A stretch of 64,000 nt of DNA. It comes from Davidsoniella eucalypti. Lineage: Eukaryota > Ascomycota > Sordariomycetes > Microascales > Ceratocystidaceae. A program made the translations under genes and the position numbers. Numbering within the stretch: the stretch's first letter is position 1; each line of letters opens with the position of its first letter. This document shows positions 11,390-23,582 of the stretch, piece by piece. Location of the stretch: positions 31,076 through 95,075 of the forward strand of contig RMBW01000111.1 of assembly GCA_004009845.1 (NCBI GenBank), read 5' to 3'. The notes under the pieces were generated by a model. That model had not been told where the DNA came from, searched no databases, and worked only from the letters and a program-made list of their open reading frames with translations.

Positions 11390-13170
11390 TGTATATGCGA
11401 AAGTGTCGACGGTAGATATATAAGTGCTACGTAAACACAGCTATTGTGGATTTCGAAGTTGGACTAAATTGGGCTCAGTCTATGTGATTTGCGATGTCCA
11501 AGCTGGTGTTTGTCACGGAAAAGGCGCACCTGCGGCTACTTTCGCAATCAACGTAGATGGTTAAGGCTTAGCTGAATGGAAATGGTGATAATCGACGACA
11601 AAGACCACCACAGCGCAGGATACTCTTCGGATTTAGGTGTTAAATAGTAGGTTAAGTCACATCCGTAGACTGCAGTTGGTTCAGCAGCAAATCGTCGCCT
11701 CGTAAGTCGCTACAACACTTGGTGGATGGTATTGTTATTGTGTTTGTGTGGCTAAGATAACCTAGATGAGGGCTAGACGGTTGCAGGAAACGAGTGCAAA
11801 GCGTCACCGAAGAGCCTTATTAGACAGAATGAAGTCCACCGATATTGTTCGTCAAGACGATGCTGGGAAAAAGGGAAAGAAAAAGAAGGGGAAAAAAAAG
11901 AGGTGACAGGTGTGATTACGACGGTGCATAAGCCGGCAAGTAGGTAAAAAATGATGCTTTGGGAATATATAGATTACGGAGATGATGCTGGCGATGGTTG
12001 AGGGGAATCAAGCCGCCAACAAAGTGAAGACAGGCAATTCCCTGGCAGGCGCTATAAATACAGGGGTGTGATATTGAGTTGTCTTCCCTAACGACACTTG
12101 CGAATGAAGATCAGAAGGCCCGAGTCGAGGGTGAGACGATAAAAGATAGTTGATGCTGTGGCGGTAACGATAAGATGACGACTGAACTAGAAATATGAGA
12201 GATAAAAAGAGCGTTGAAAAGATGCATCGGCTGCCGGTGATGTTGATATAGTTGAAGTAAATAGCAAATAGACCAAAACTAGGCGACTAAACCGGCGTTA
12301 ACGGAAGAGTAGAATTGAATCAAAGGCTTGAACGAGAAAAAGCGAAGCAATGACGTTCTGTCCCGCATCAACAATATAGGTTTTATGGGAAGTTGCCAGG
12401 TTTAAGCTAATATAATAATAGCCAGCTCAGTAATCAGAGTTATTTCCAGTATGGAGCAAAGAGAGTAAAAAGACAAGGCTGGGGCATTTGAGCTGGCTGA
12501 GCTGGGGTGATAAAGTGTGGTAAAAGACAGGCAGAATTGAAGAGATAGGGAAAGGAAATAAAACAAAAAAAGCAATAGGACAAATGCGAACGGGTAAAAA
12601 GGCGGGCGGCTGGTGTCGCGCAATAGATTGGCTTGAGTTTAGTCGAGACAGGGGCCTGGCCAGAAAGCCCTGGCTCTATTATCAACTCGAACTTGGTGAT
12701 GGTCCTCTATGATTTTGCTTCTTGTTTATTTCCAACATGACATTTAGGATAACTATAACCCTAGGGCCAGCGTCTATTGTCCCGAGGTTCATGGCTCTTC
12801 TTCATTCCGAGCAACTCGATTTGCTAGCTTCGAAATAGATAAAATATCCCTATGATCGAACTCTACATTGTATGCCAAATAAATATTTATTCATACCGGC
12901 AATTGGAATTGATAGCACACATTCTTATCCAAAATCTTGTCGGCTATACAAACTTGAAATATAAACAATGGAGCACCCACGGCATAAACATGTATGTATA
13001 CTTGTATAGAATATATGGAATAATGTAATTTTCAATGATTAAAATTCGCTATGATACGATCAGATGAGACGTTCTCGGTGTGTGAAACATCCTTCAACAA
13101 ACACTAGATCGGGAAGCTCAAAGAAGCCATGTGGGCAATGATGGGCCTGAAACATTCACAAGAAGAACAG
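11390..13170. other. Upstream region of SIP5
   Basis: About 1.8 kb without a supported gene. It carries purine-rich (+ strand) tracts near 11865-11905 and 12540-12600, equivalent to pyrimidine tracts on the SIP5 strand, as expected for a long promoter and leader. Open frames at 12402-12685 (-) are low-complexity and unsupported. Confidence 0.5.
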
Positions 13171-13178
13171 AACGGTAT

Positions 13179-13852
13179 GGGACTTTGTACTTCAGCACCG
13201 CACATTGGTACTCCAGCACAAATAGCAGGGTCTTCAAAAAGGGTACTTAGCCCACAAAAGACCAAGTACTTCTTACTTAGTCTTCAAAAGCTGCCAGCTG
13301 GCAGAGTGCCATAGATTCTTTATTTCTTTTGTCACTAGTTATGTTTATTTAAAAACAAATTACTACAAGGACATCTGTGATCGAGATATCAAGAAGATTT
13401 TTGGTTAACCTTTTATTTTTATTTTTTATTTTTACATACTGAATAAATTATCCATTATATTCCTCACCAATCATGTATGATGCTGATGTTCTGGCTTTAG
13501 CAGCGGAAGACTACTGTCTATGTTCTGGTTTTGTCTTTTGCGGGTTGTAGTTACATTTTTACATCTTTTCTGTGGGCGTCAAATACGTTCCGGAAGCTTT
13601 TGGTTTACATCTATGCTTTTATAGACGATAAACAGGAGCTTTAGCATTACAAATTATAGTTTAAGCTTGAAGTTCACTCATATGTATGTATTCATACATC
13701 TTCATAGCTCTATAGCTCTATAAGATTAATAATAATAAAGGTACTCTGTCAGCTGGCAGCTTCTAAAGACTAAACGAGGAGTACTTAGTCTCTTGTGGGC
13801 TAAGTACCCTTTTTGAAGACCCCCTGCTATTTGTGCTGAAGTACAAAGTCCC
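13179..13852. mobile_element. hAT-like MITE, copy 1 (674 bp)
   Basis: The ends are inverted repeats: GGGACTTTGTACTTCAGCAC at 13179 and its exact complement ending at 13852. The similarity extends imperfectly over about 130 bp on each side, including TACTTAGCCCACAAAAGAC and its counterpart. AACGGTAT occurs immediately outside both ends (13171-13178 and 13853-13860), an 8-bp target-site duplication. Eight-bp duplications and short non-coding length fit a non-autonomous hAT-superfamily element. There is no transposase. The interior is AT-rich and matches copy 2 (44933-45575) in the opposite orientation, for example around 13503-13525 against 45204-45226. Confidence 0.88.
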
Positions 13853-13860
13853 AACGGTAT

Positions 13861-14826
13861 GCACATATATTGTCCGGTAATCTGGCTAGCCAGGGGCATC
13901 AAGAATGTAGCATAATTCACAGCGGGAATCCGTAGAGAGTTCTTCTGTGAGAACTCATCTCGATGATAGACCCTAAAGTCTTTATGTGGATATGAAGCTA
14001 CATACAAACAAGACAGAAGAAACGGAACGAGCGTCGACCTGACCACAACGTTTACTAGGCTTATATGCAACGCAAACATACTCAACTCACACGGGATTGG
14101 GAAATGTCAAATTAACATGGATTGAAGATCCGGAGCAAATGGGATAGTGAAATCGGCAAAAGGAGGGGCAATTCATAGTTGGATCTGGCCGCTGAGTTCT
14201 CGGCTTGTGCTTTTAGCCTTGGTTACGGAACATGTAACGTACATGGTCACTTAGTTATATTCACAAAGCCTATTGATTTGTACAAGTGTGAGGTAAATGG
14301 GATATAATTCTCCCGAAGCTCTGGTCAATATACTTGTTGTATACAGATATATCACATCACTTTTGCCACCGGTGCTAATTTGAATAGCTAGTTTAGTCGT
14401 AGACTACGATAATGTATTCTTATTAATATAACTAGTTTACTCGTATTACTGCAAACGTTTGCCATTGACTTATATATTGCCCCAAGAAAGGGATTACTGG
14501 GCTTGAAAGGACACTTTTGTAGTGAAACCATGGTTACGATAGGAGACTGTCAAACTGGTAATTATGATCTTGATGTGATTCCATATTTAGTTGCATTATA
14601 AATTGCTCCCTTTTAACGCCTATAAACTTAGTGGCTCGGCATATAGATGTAAAGACTCCAACCAGTGAATATAGAAACTAGTAGAAATTAAGCTTCTCTG
14701 CTTGCCAAGGTTATGCTGTTGCGACGCAACGCCTAGATCTAATGGTATCATGATCTACAGAATGCTATATATAGGTATGTCCATGTCTCTCAATATATAT
14801 ACTTGAAGAGAAGCAGATATCTAGCG
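13861..14826. other. Spacer between MITE copy 1 and the sugar-transporter gene
   Basis: AT-rich sequence of about 970 bp. I see no gene or repeat apart from its position downstream of the transporter's stop codon. Confidence 0.5.
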
Positions 14827-16604
14827 TCAACGAAAATTACTCATTTCTATATCGGAGTGTCTCGGCTCATCATCTGAGGTGCGAACTGGCTGGAAGCTGT
14901 GTCTCGTGTTCACTATAATATTATTGGTATCAATGCATGTACCTTTTGTTTCCTTCAAATATAACGCCAGATACTTCAGGGTTTGCATAATTAGTACGTG
15001 TCTGTATGATGAAAGGCAATTATCGTGACTTACTGCGCAAATAGTAGAATATACAATCACTAGGATGAAAGAATATCGGTGTAACAAGACATCTATCCTG
15101 TACATACTAGTGTCTGACAGAAAGGCTGAGAATATTCCAGCTACAAGGAATATTGGGCCGCCAAAGGTGTAGCCTACGCTACCAGCACGAATGCTATTTG
15201 GGAATATCTCGGTAGCATAAACCCAAAGTACTGGACCTAGGCTGATATTGTATCCAACTTCGAAAAGTAAAGTTGAGATGGCTGACACCATGTAATGATC
15301 ACCGGCGGTGCTGACAATCTTGGTTCTGTTAGTACAGATAGATAATTAATGAATCATGATAATGATAATGGGTGACTTACAAGTGATTGTATGGCTAATA
15401 TAGCAACTCCTGAGCAGATAAGGCGTTTCCGTCCCCAGCTATCTATCTTGGTGGCTACCATTAACACAATACATAGCTGAAATAGGGTTTCAAATATCTT
15501 GGAAGATAAAGCGGCATCTATGGACGCGCCTGCCTTTCCAAGGTACGATGGTAGTCTGTCCTCGGTGGCCCATTGTAGTCGGCCCTGATTTACGAGGTAT
15601 CCCATCGCATAGAGTCCAACTATCGACTTCCATTCGCCGAGGAAATGTGAGAACCGATCAACTGGTGCTTCGAAGCTCTCCTCGATGTCGGAAACCTCCT
15701 CCTTGATTTGCTCGGCATTACAGACTCCTTCATGGAGCCAAGCCAGGGTGGCCATTGCCATGACTCGATTGCCTCTCATGACAAGCCATCGTGGGCTACG
15801 TCGGATATCGTTAGTATTTGTTGTGTATGAGTGTAATGTACTGGTCCCTATTAACATACCTCTCAGGGACAAATGGGAGGCCTACTGCGAAGAACATAAC
15901 TGGCAACCAGACCAACATTGCCATAGCTCTCCATCCGAGGTATAGGCCCCAAGTTGATGTCCAGGAATCTAGCACATACCAGACGCTATACATAGGTAAG
16001 TTAGCACATGCATTTATAGACTTGAAGTCTTAGATATGTTTATCCATAGAAAGAAACACTCACATCTGTCCAGCTGTGCATCCGAACACAAAGCCCGCAT
16101 ACGTCAATGTGACCATACGCCCACGTATATCAGGCCGAGAGATCTCGCAGATATACATCGGGATCGAGATTGTCAGCAACCCAATACCGCTGCCACCAAA
16201 GCACCGGGCCAAGACCATCATTACAAATGCCGTCAATGAGGATGCCGATGCTTCAAATCCAGCAGAGATCCCGATAAACGCAAGACCGATCAGACATGTA
16301 TACCGAGGGCCGACGGCTACATAGCATTGTGGACCGGTAGTCAGACACACCATAGCAGCTGCTATATAATAGATTCCCATGATGATCTTCTTCTGAACAT
16401 GCGACACCTGACCCATTTCGGATTTCCATCCTGGATGAGATTTGATGGCGCGAAAAATTGTCATTTGATAGCTAAAAGCAGCGGTTAGATGTATGGTTAT
16501 CATTCAAGTTTTACTATACATGCTCTGTACCCTATGATACTAGCGCCGATGGCAAAGAAGAGAACCAACAGGTATAACCTGTGATTACTGGGGGCTCTGG
16601 CCAT
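14827..16604 (-). CDS. MFS sugar-transporter-like protein (six exons)
   Basis: The exons are 16604..16531, 16471..16064, 15985..15860, 15795..15381, 15318..15034 and 14973..14827, giving 484 aa; introns are 59-78 nt. The model restores a sugar-porter layout. It has an N-terminal helix ending in IIGYQMTIF and helices to ARCFGGSGIG. Next come the signature ISRPDIRGRMVTLTYAGF and the pre-loop motif VPESPRWLVMRGN. Second-half helices include WGRKRLICSG and VYATEIFPNSIRAGSVGY, and the tail has KETKG. Family members move hexoses or related sugars by proton symport across the plasma membrane; the substrate here is unknown. Several canonical residues differ (GYQ for GYD), so the gene may be divergent or under weak constraint. 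Intron 4 uses an AAG acceptor 12 nt after a TACTAAC branch site. The last exon is the least certain. Confidence 0.78.
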
Positions 16605-17364
16605 TTTGGCGCTTGTGTATGCAGTTTAAGTCTAATGATAGAGTTTTTGAAGAGATGATCTTAATAAGTAGATGCGATAGACGATGGTGATTTGATACCG
16701 AAGCGACGGAGAGAGGTTGCGATGATTGAAAATAGAAGGTAAAATTTTCTAGTCGTATGTTGGTTAGGTTAATCGCCTGATACGATAGAAGGATACAAAT
16801 GGGCTTTGGATTATAGGAAGTATTAACTATACCTAACACAGTAGGAAATATGTTTTTCGTTCATATATATACCATGATAATATTTTCTGAATGATCTTAT
16901 CAGATCAAGATAAAATTGAGAAAAAGATTGTGACTTCAGATATCCTAGCACCGTATTTTAGCGCGGAGAGATTCAACAAGTGAACGGCTGAAAGATGCCA
17001 AATGTGACTCCTAGTTGCATATGTGCATATAGTGTATTCATATAAAAGTGCATTTGTAATATGAAGATAATTGATTCTAAAGGGAAAAAAACGCAAGAAA
17101 ACAAGAAAATGTGACTGAAAAAAACTCCGTCCAGTAATAGAAAGTTATAGAAGGAAAAATAATAAAACACCACCGATTGAATATTACAAAACAAACCGAG
17201 CAACAAAACAAAATAAAAACATAAGGCCATATATCTATTTATGTATATTATGTTTTTTTTCTTCGGGTTATTTTGTGTTTAATGCAGCTTTTGTCCGAGT
17301 TTATGACTCTTGAACCTAAAATTAGCATATCAAAGCTCGAGCTCCTCCCCTCCTCCTCTTATAA
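16605..17364. other. AT-rich spacer, transporter promoter and RPA34 3' flank
   Basis: Very AT-rich sequence of 760 bp, with A-runs near 17085-17120 and 17160-17220. Short hydrophobic open frames here are compositional. I see no gene. Confidence 0.5.
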
Positions 17365-19511
17365 TTACATGAACTTGACAGGGACTTTGGGCGGTGGCAC
17401 CGGCGTAACTTTTCGGCAGATGGGATCGTCTCGGATCAACCGTGAAGATGTCGTCGACGTGGGCATTGAAACCGTGATCGAAGTATTGGCTGGTATGATG
17501 TTCTGAGTAGCCCGCGTATGCTTCATTTCCCGCTTCTTTTTGGGCACAGGTAAGAATGATCTGGCACTGGCAGAAATTGACGAGCTGCTAGTGTTAATCC
17601 TAGTCATTGGGATTCTAGGAACAGGTATGGGCGTCTGTGAAATTGAAGGTTGTCTGAGACTTAGTGACTCTGTAGATGGTGGTTTGTTAGATGAGGTTCC
17701 GGATGACGTCGAATATAGAATGTGCTTGCTAGTACTAGGCTTCATGACTGAAGAGGAAGACTGCTTCCTCTTCTTGTCTTCGGTGGCTCCGTGGCCTACA
17801 CCAGCAGCATTTCCTGCTACGCTAGATAAGGAGGGGAGAGGGCGATTATTGGCTTCGGTAGAATTTGTAGCTTGACAACTAGAAAAGCTGGTAGATGACT
17901 TGAGTGGCCCATGCGATAGAGCGTGGATACGAGGGGAGATGATCGACGTTGATTCAACTTTGAGACTGGACTTGTTGCGATGGGGCTTTTGTGTTGTAGA
18001 GGCGGAGCTTGGTGAGTGTAATACCTCTTGTTTAGACTTTTTCTCTTTCTTTTCTTTCTTCGCCTTCTTGTCCTTTTTGTTTTTCTTGGGCTCTTGGACT
18101 GCGAGTCCTGGAATGACGGGTGGTGGGATAGGCGTGTTGCTAACTAGCGCGTTGATGGCCTTGTCCTTGCGCTTCTTCTTGGGCTGATCATCAGCTATGG
18201 CTGATTTGAGCTTGCGTTTCTTGGGAGACGGTGGTGCTGTCGTGTCTTCGTCGGAAGTATCGTAGGTCAAACGTCCCATCTCGGCATCTTCGGGCACACC
18301 GAGAGGGCGGAAGCGCATCTTTAGACCCTTTGGCTGCGGGCGGTAGGTCTTAGCAGCAGGCGTGAAGGCGTGCTTGGAGATAGTAGTAGCGGGGACAACA
18401 CGGCGCAGATTCAATACAGTGTCGGCCTTGCGGATTTCTGTAGTTTAATATGGTCAGTTTTTGCCGTCTCGACGTTTCATGGCATATTCGAGTACTGCTT
18501 ACGGCACTTGTACTTGTCTTCGTCAGGACCACCGGGGATCATGAGAGCAACTCTGCGGCTAGATGCGATTTGGTCGATCTCGACTGAGAAGCTTTCGTTC
18601 TTGTGCTTAAAAACAGCCTCGCCGGTAGCAAGAGCTTTGTCCAAAGGAATTTCCATATTCTCGACAAGCTCGACTGGAACATCAGCAGGGGCAGTGAAGT
18701 ACCATATCTTCTGTCCGTCAGAGGCATTCTGGAATAGTTTCGCTAGCGCGTCACCTTCCGAAGTACCAACAGATTTACGCAGCAAGAAGTCAGCATTGAT
18801 GACTTCCGGAGGTGCACCGGCAGCCTTGAGTTCACGCTCGCTAAGCTGGTTGAGAAGCTCCTTGCTGTTTGATCCATGTTGAGCATCGCCCATTTCGACA
18901 TCTGAATCGGCAGTAGCTTCATCTTCATCTCCCTCCTCCTCTTCGGATTCCTCCTCACTGCTGCTTGATTCGGCCTTAGGAGGAGGGGCAGGAGCAACTT
19001 TCTTGGGCTCGGCCTTCTTCTTCTCAGCGGGCTTGGGCACTACGGGAGCAGGTACCGGAGTGATCTTGTTCTTGATTTGGGGTTCGCGGGAGCTAGAACT
19101 ATCGGAATCGGAGGAGGAGTCGGAATCACTTGAGGAGGTGTCGTCAGATGAATCTACGCGGTTGTTGCTCTTGAATTGGGTAGGAGTGGCCTTGAGGTTA
19201 GACTTAGAAGGCCTGAGGACGGAACCGGGAGTGGACATGGAGCCATCTAGAGGAGTGTCGCTGATGCTTACGCGCTTCTTGGCACTTTCAGTGGCTTCTT
19301 TATTCTTGAGCCGTGACGGGAGATCGGCCTTTGTAGGTTTCTTGGGGGTCGAGATCTGCTTGATCAGAGTGCTTTCGTCATCGGACTCAGAGTCGCTGGA
19401 ACTGCTGGAAGAATCGGAGTCGCTATTATCGGCGCGGCGAGACCCTAAGATGCTCTTGACCTGGTCCTTTGCCGCCTTTTTTGAGCTACTTCTCTTCACT
19501 GCCGAGCCCAT
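17365..19511 (-). CDS. RPA34: RNA polymerase I subunit of the RPA34 type
   Basis: The exons are 19511..18503 and 18437..17365, with a 65-nt intron (GTAAGC...CAG, phase 1), giving 693 aa. The ATG at 19511 is the first in frame. Residues 1-205 are Ser/Asp/Glu- and Lys-rich with repeated acidic serine clusters, as in nucleolar proteins. The conserved core lies at about 235-375: INADFLLRKS, then KIWYFTAPADVPVELVENMEIPLDKA, then the MIPGGPDEDKYKC block and QIRKADTVLNLRR after the junction. This matches the A34.5 family, whose core forms the TFIIF-like dimer with A49 in Pol I. The C-terminus is a long basic tail with Lys-rich patches and Ser/Thr-rich linkers, longer than in yeast (233 aa). The gene is head-to-head with GRC3. 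Confidence 0.8.
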
Positions 19512-20282
19512 CTTGGCGAGTAATTGGTGCAATGGTCGTGATTTGGGTAAACAGTGCTTGTACTACTGAAGGCGGAAGACTTTATTTCGGTATTGGCTTG
19601 ACTGAGTAAGCAAGGTATTGGTCGGAGAAAATCTCTTTCGGCAGGTATGAATGAGCGCCCGCTCAAAAAGCCGTCGGGATGCAATAGTAATAAGCCTGAT
19701 AGGGCGAGGCGTGGTTGACGATATTTTCAAGGCCAATACTTGATGGCTTGCCATGAAATTCGAGTTACCTTTTTTTCTGGTAGTTTAATTTTTTTTTCTT
19801 TTGGGCGGTGAGCAGCTTTGGGGTGAGCTGTGCTTTGGCTGGGTGTGACTCTATTAGAGTAGCATCATAGGAGGACCAATCATAATCGTCTAGCTTAGCT
19901 AACCCCACACAACTGTCGACCACCTTCCATTTACAGACATTCTGCCGCCCTGAGGGGTATACTTTCTGGCAGCAGAGACCGTGTGTTTAGCGGGAAGTGG
20001 GGACTTGGCCGCCCCAAAAAGTTCAATTCTGATAATTCTGCCGTAACTTTTGTTACACCGCCTTCATATGCCTGTAAACACTATTTGTAGTTAACTTACT
20101 TCAGGCTTCATTCATCCCCATACAGGCTTGACTCTGGCTACAATTTTATGGCTGCCCAGCCTATTCTTTACTTAGCCGTCATACCAAGTTGGCTCACTGA
20201 CTTCAAGCTGCTACTGCCTTCAAATGTAGCATACTATCACCTTTGCTCAATTTCATTTTATATATAGCCAACAAGTTTCACA
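19512..20282. promoter_or_regulatory. Shared promoter region of RPA34 (-) and GRC3 (+)
   Basis: A 771-bp divergent region lies between two start codons. The GRC3 side has TATATATAG at about 20260, close to the ATG. A TGTGACT heptamer at about 19845 resembles a HomolD-type element but is one base short of it. No other conserved site is obvious. Joint regulation of both genes from here is an inference. Confidence 0.45.
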
Positions 20283-22816
20283 ATGCCGGCCCCTAATAAA
20301 AAACGAAAAGTTGTTCCTGTTAGCACGATGAGTGCAGCATCAGCATGTATGTCTTCTTATGATGAACAAATATATTGGTGAATATCATGTGCTGTGACTA
20401 ACTGACCGTATCCATGAATAGTTAGTGCCATGGCTGCCAGAAGACAACAACAAACACAGGAGCAGATACTTGATATTCCTGCTGCTGCTGCTGCCTTGTT
20501 ATCTGGTAGGCCAACTCAGCAGAATCTGGCAGATGTTTCTGCTGTTCCAGGATCAACTAGAAATCAAAGAAAGAAATCAGGTGCTGGAGTCACATCAAAT
20601 ATTGCGCAGCCTGATGCCTCACAAGACAAGCGCAAAAAACGGCAGTCTACAGAAAATCCCTCTGTTCCGGGGACAGGCTCAGCTTCAGCTGGTTCTGTAG
20701 CTATGAAGCAAAACATGTAGGTTTACAGATGTTATTGGCAATATTTGCGTTCATATAGGTCTAACTTTGCTTTAGTCTGTCCCCATCTTCCTGCCCAGTT
20801 GTGTCCCCAAGTAAACAACCTGGATATAGCTTTCAAATGAGCACGTTTATTGCCTCTCTGTCAGACTGGTCTAATAAACAGGCTCTGGTGTATCTTGATC
20901 TGGATAAAGACGAGGTAGGTTGCTTCACTCAGCGTATACATATCAAGTCTAACATCTCACTAGCGATTTACCATCGTTGGTAGCTTTGGCATCAAAGTTC
21001 ACAGGGGAGAGGTTACTATAGCGGGTGCTGTACTTCGCCCAAGCGATACAACACACTGGATTTGTGCGCCATTATGTCATGCAATTCCAATCGTCCGATG
21101 TTACCAAAGTGCTACGATAAACATAGTATCTGATCCAGAATTCCATCAGTTACGGCATCTCGAGAACCTTTCTCCTTTATTCAAAGATATTTGGCCAACG
21201 GTCGAAGAGCATACCTTTCGTATTGTAAGTATTGATCCTCTTGATTAATTTAGCAAACGTCACTAACAATTCACTGTTAGCTATACACCGAAGATGATAT
21301 TCCCAAGAGAGCAACAATACAGCCTTTAATATCTTCACCAGAGTGGAATAAGAAGCTTGCAGACATCGCAGCATCCAACATCAACAAAAATCCCATCTAT
21401 TTCATATGTGGTCCTAAGGGCTCTGGAAAGTCGACTTTCACTCGGCTTCTTGGCAACAAGTTAATATCGACACAGCTTGCCAAGTTCCATAGTGAGCAGA
21501 GGAAAACCACTATCAGGGGTGTTAATATTGTCGATATAGATCCAGGCCAGGCAGAGTACACACCTCCAGGATTGCTATCTCTTGTCCATATCAAGCAGTT
21601 AAACACCGCGCCTCCATTTGGCCATCCCTGGATAGATGCTGGCATGGGTAGCGAGCTAGTGCACAGTCATGCTTTTGGTGCTCTGTCCCCGGGTGCAGAT
21701 CCAGAGCTCTATCTGAATCTCGCATTCGATCTTTGTAGTAGAGCAAAGGGGGCGCCAGCGTTAATCAACACGCCTGGCTGGACATTGGGAACCGGCTTGG
21801 ATCTTCTTATGGGTCTAATATCACGAGTCCATCCTACCGAAGTCATCTATATGTCTGAAAATGGACCAGCAGAAACTGTGGAAGGCTTGAAGTCTGTTAG
21901 TCGAAAGACGTTCTTCGCACTACCATCTCAGCCTTCAGAGATCAGCCCGCGTACTTCGGCGCAACTCAGAGCTATGCAAACAATGACATACTTCCACTGG
22001 AAGCCTAGTTCTATAAACTCCATGCGGCCATCTTGGGCCCTAGAGCCACTATCTGAAGTCCCACCTCTTGTTGTTAGCTACCAGGGGAGACTTCGTGGCA
22101 TTATGGGTATCATTTCTTATGGAGCGCAAATACCTGCCAACCTTCTAGCCGAGTCCTTGAACGGCATGATTGTAGCTATCATTCGGATTCAGGATCCTCT
22201 GGCGTTCAAGCCATTCAAGGATGTCAGCAATGAGAACGACCATATTGACATGCAGCTTGATGAGCCTGTCCCCAGCTCTATCGATGCAATGTACGATGAA
22301 ATTTCGATCTCGTACTCCCCAGAGGGGCTCCCATTCATCCCCAACCCAGACAACATGTCACTAGATTCTCAATACTCGTGCGCTATCGGTCTTGCACTCG
22401 TCAGAGGCATCGACACAGAGGCTTCTACTTTGCAGCTCTTGTCACCGATCTCTCTTGAAGCTGTACGGGGGCTCCGGCAAAATGGGCAGCGGTTAGTTTT
22501 GTTGCATGGCCAATTTGATGCACCAACATGGGCATATACTGAAGATGTCTATAAAAAATCGTTCTCGTTCTCGGCCAACAACGAGAACTCGAGTGCACAT
22601 GACAAACCTACAGATAATTCCCAAGACTCTGACAATGAGTCCGAAGCCAGCGTTGTAACAACTGTAAGCCATGAAGATGGTGGCAGAGCCAGTGATGTCA
22701 TCGATCAAGACCTGCCATGGGTTGATATCCTTCATGGAAACCAACGCCGGCCCAAAGGCTCCCAAGCATGGAGAGTACGCCGTGATCTTGGCAAAGGAAA
22801 TGGTGGTGGTGACTAA
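20283..22816 (+). CDS. GRC3: Polynucleotide 5'-hydroxyl kinase Grc3
   Basis: The exons are 20283..20346, 20422..20716, 20776..20914, 20964..21224 and 21281..22816, giving 764 aa; introns are 49-75 nt. The N-terminus carries a basic KKRK motif and LSAMAARR-like sequence (here FSAMAARRQQQ), common in fungal Grc3. The kinase core begins at about 290. It has the Walker A GPKGSGKST at about 297-305, a DIDPGQAEYTPPG motif, and INTPGW in the position of the clasp/lid region. FCLYTEDD-type linkers precede it (LYTEDDIPKR at 254). Grc3 phosphorylates RNA 5'-OH ends and, with Las1, processes ITS2 during 60S ribosome maturation; it also acts in Pol I termination in yeast. These roles are family knowledge. 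The C-terminal about 90 residues are acidic and end in a basic tail. Confidence 0.9.
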
Positions 22817-23446
22817 GCTTACCATAGCGGTCTACTTTGAGAAGCTAGTGCTTACTGTGCATTACGTTATAAGCCACCATAGCAGCGTATTTCCCGCCAC
22901 GGCATTGCTTTTTCGGAAGTGTAAACATTCCGTTACCCTGCTGGTAATCTGTGGAATTCTAGAGTTACGCTGTAAGAGGGGGCTGCAATCCTTCTCCAAC
23001 TTCTAATCGACAACTTAACGATGAACCTCTAGCACCTAGTCTACAAGTGGCATTGTATCTCACTAGGACCAACACTTTTGCAACTCTCGTCACTTACAAA
23101 CAAGCGCTTTACCCTATCGCACACTGTGCTATCAATCGTACCTTCTATACATGTCTCATAAAGCGGCAGCCTCTTGGCCCAATAATACGTCATAACTTTC
23201 CGAACGTACAATATCGCGTACAGATAAAGCCATAGAACAGAGAACCACTAATCATTGATACTGTGCCGAATAGGCTAGGGGTTGTGCGGGGACAATGATT
23301 ACGGCATTATGCGCCTGTCTTTCTAAGCGTTTGAAATACATCCATCAAAAGCGCGTGTAACACTGGTTCTTATATAGCAAAAGGAGAGAATTATGTATCT
23401 ATGGCTGGAACTACTAAATATTTTGTATATAAATACATATCGTATA
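22817..23446. other. GRC3 3' flank
   Basis: The 630 bp between the GRC3 stop and the left end of the pogo-type element show no gene, RNA or repeat that I can support. Confidence 0.5.
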
Positions 23447-23495
23447 ACGTACTTCACCACTTCACGGGCCGCAGCACTTCCCGGGCCACTTTTCC
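23447..23495. repeat. Left terminal inverted repeat of the pogo-type element
   Basis: This 49-bp end matches the complement of 24520-24568 apart from two positions. Confidence 0.88.
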
Positions 23496-23582
23496 AGACT
23501 ACCTAACTTGCAACCCTCATAACTCCACGAAAAAGTGGTCAAATCAATTACTTCTACTCGGAATCCGATGAACTACTTGCAT

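Noticed and set aside
15034..15121. Extra intron (GTATGT...CTAG) within exon 5 of the sugar-transporter-like gene
   Set aside because: The unspliced reading (YRIDVLLHRYSFILVIVYSTICA) aligns with the last helix pattern of sugar porters better than the spliced one.
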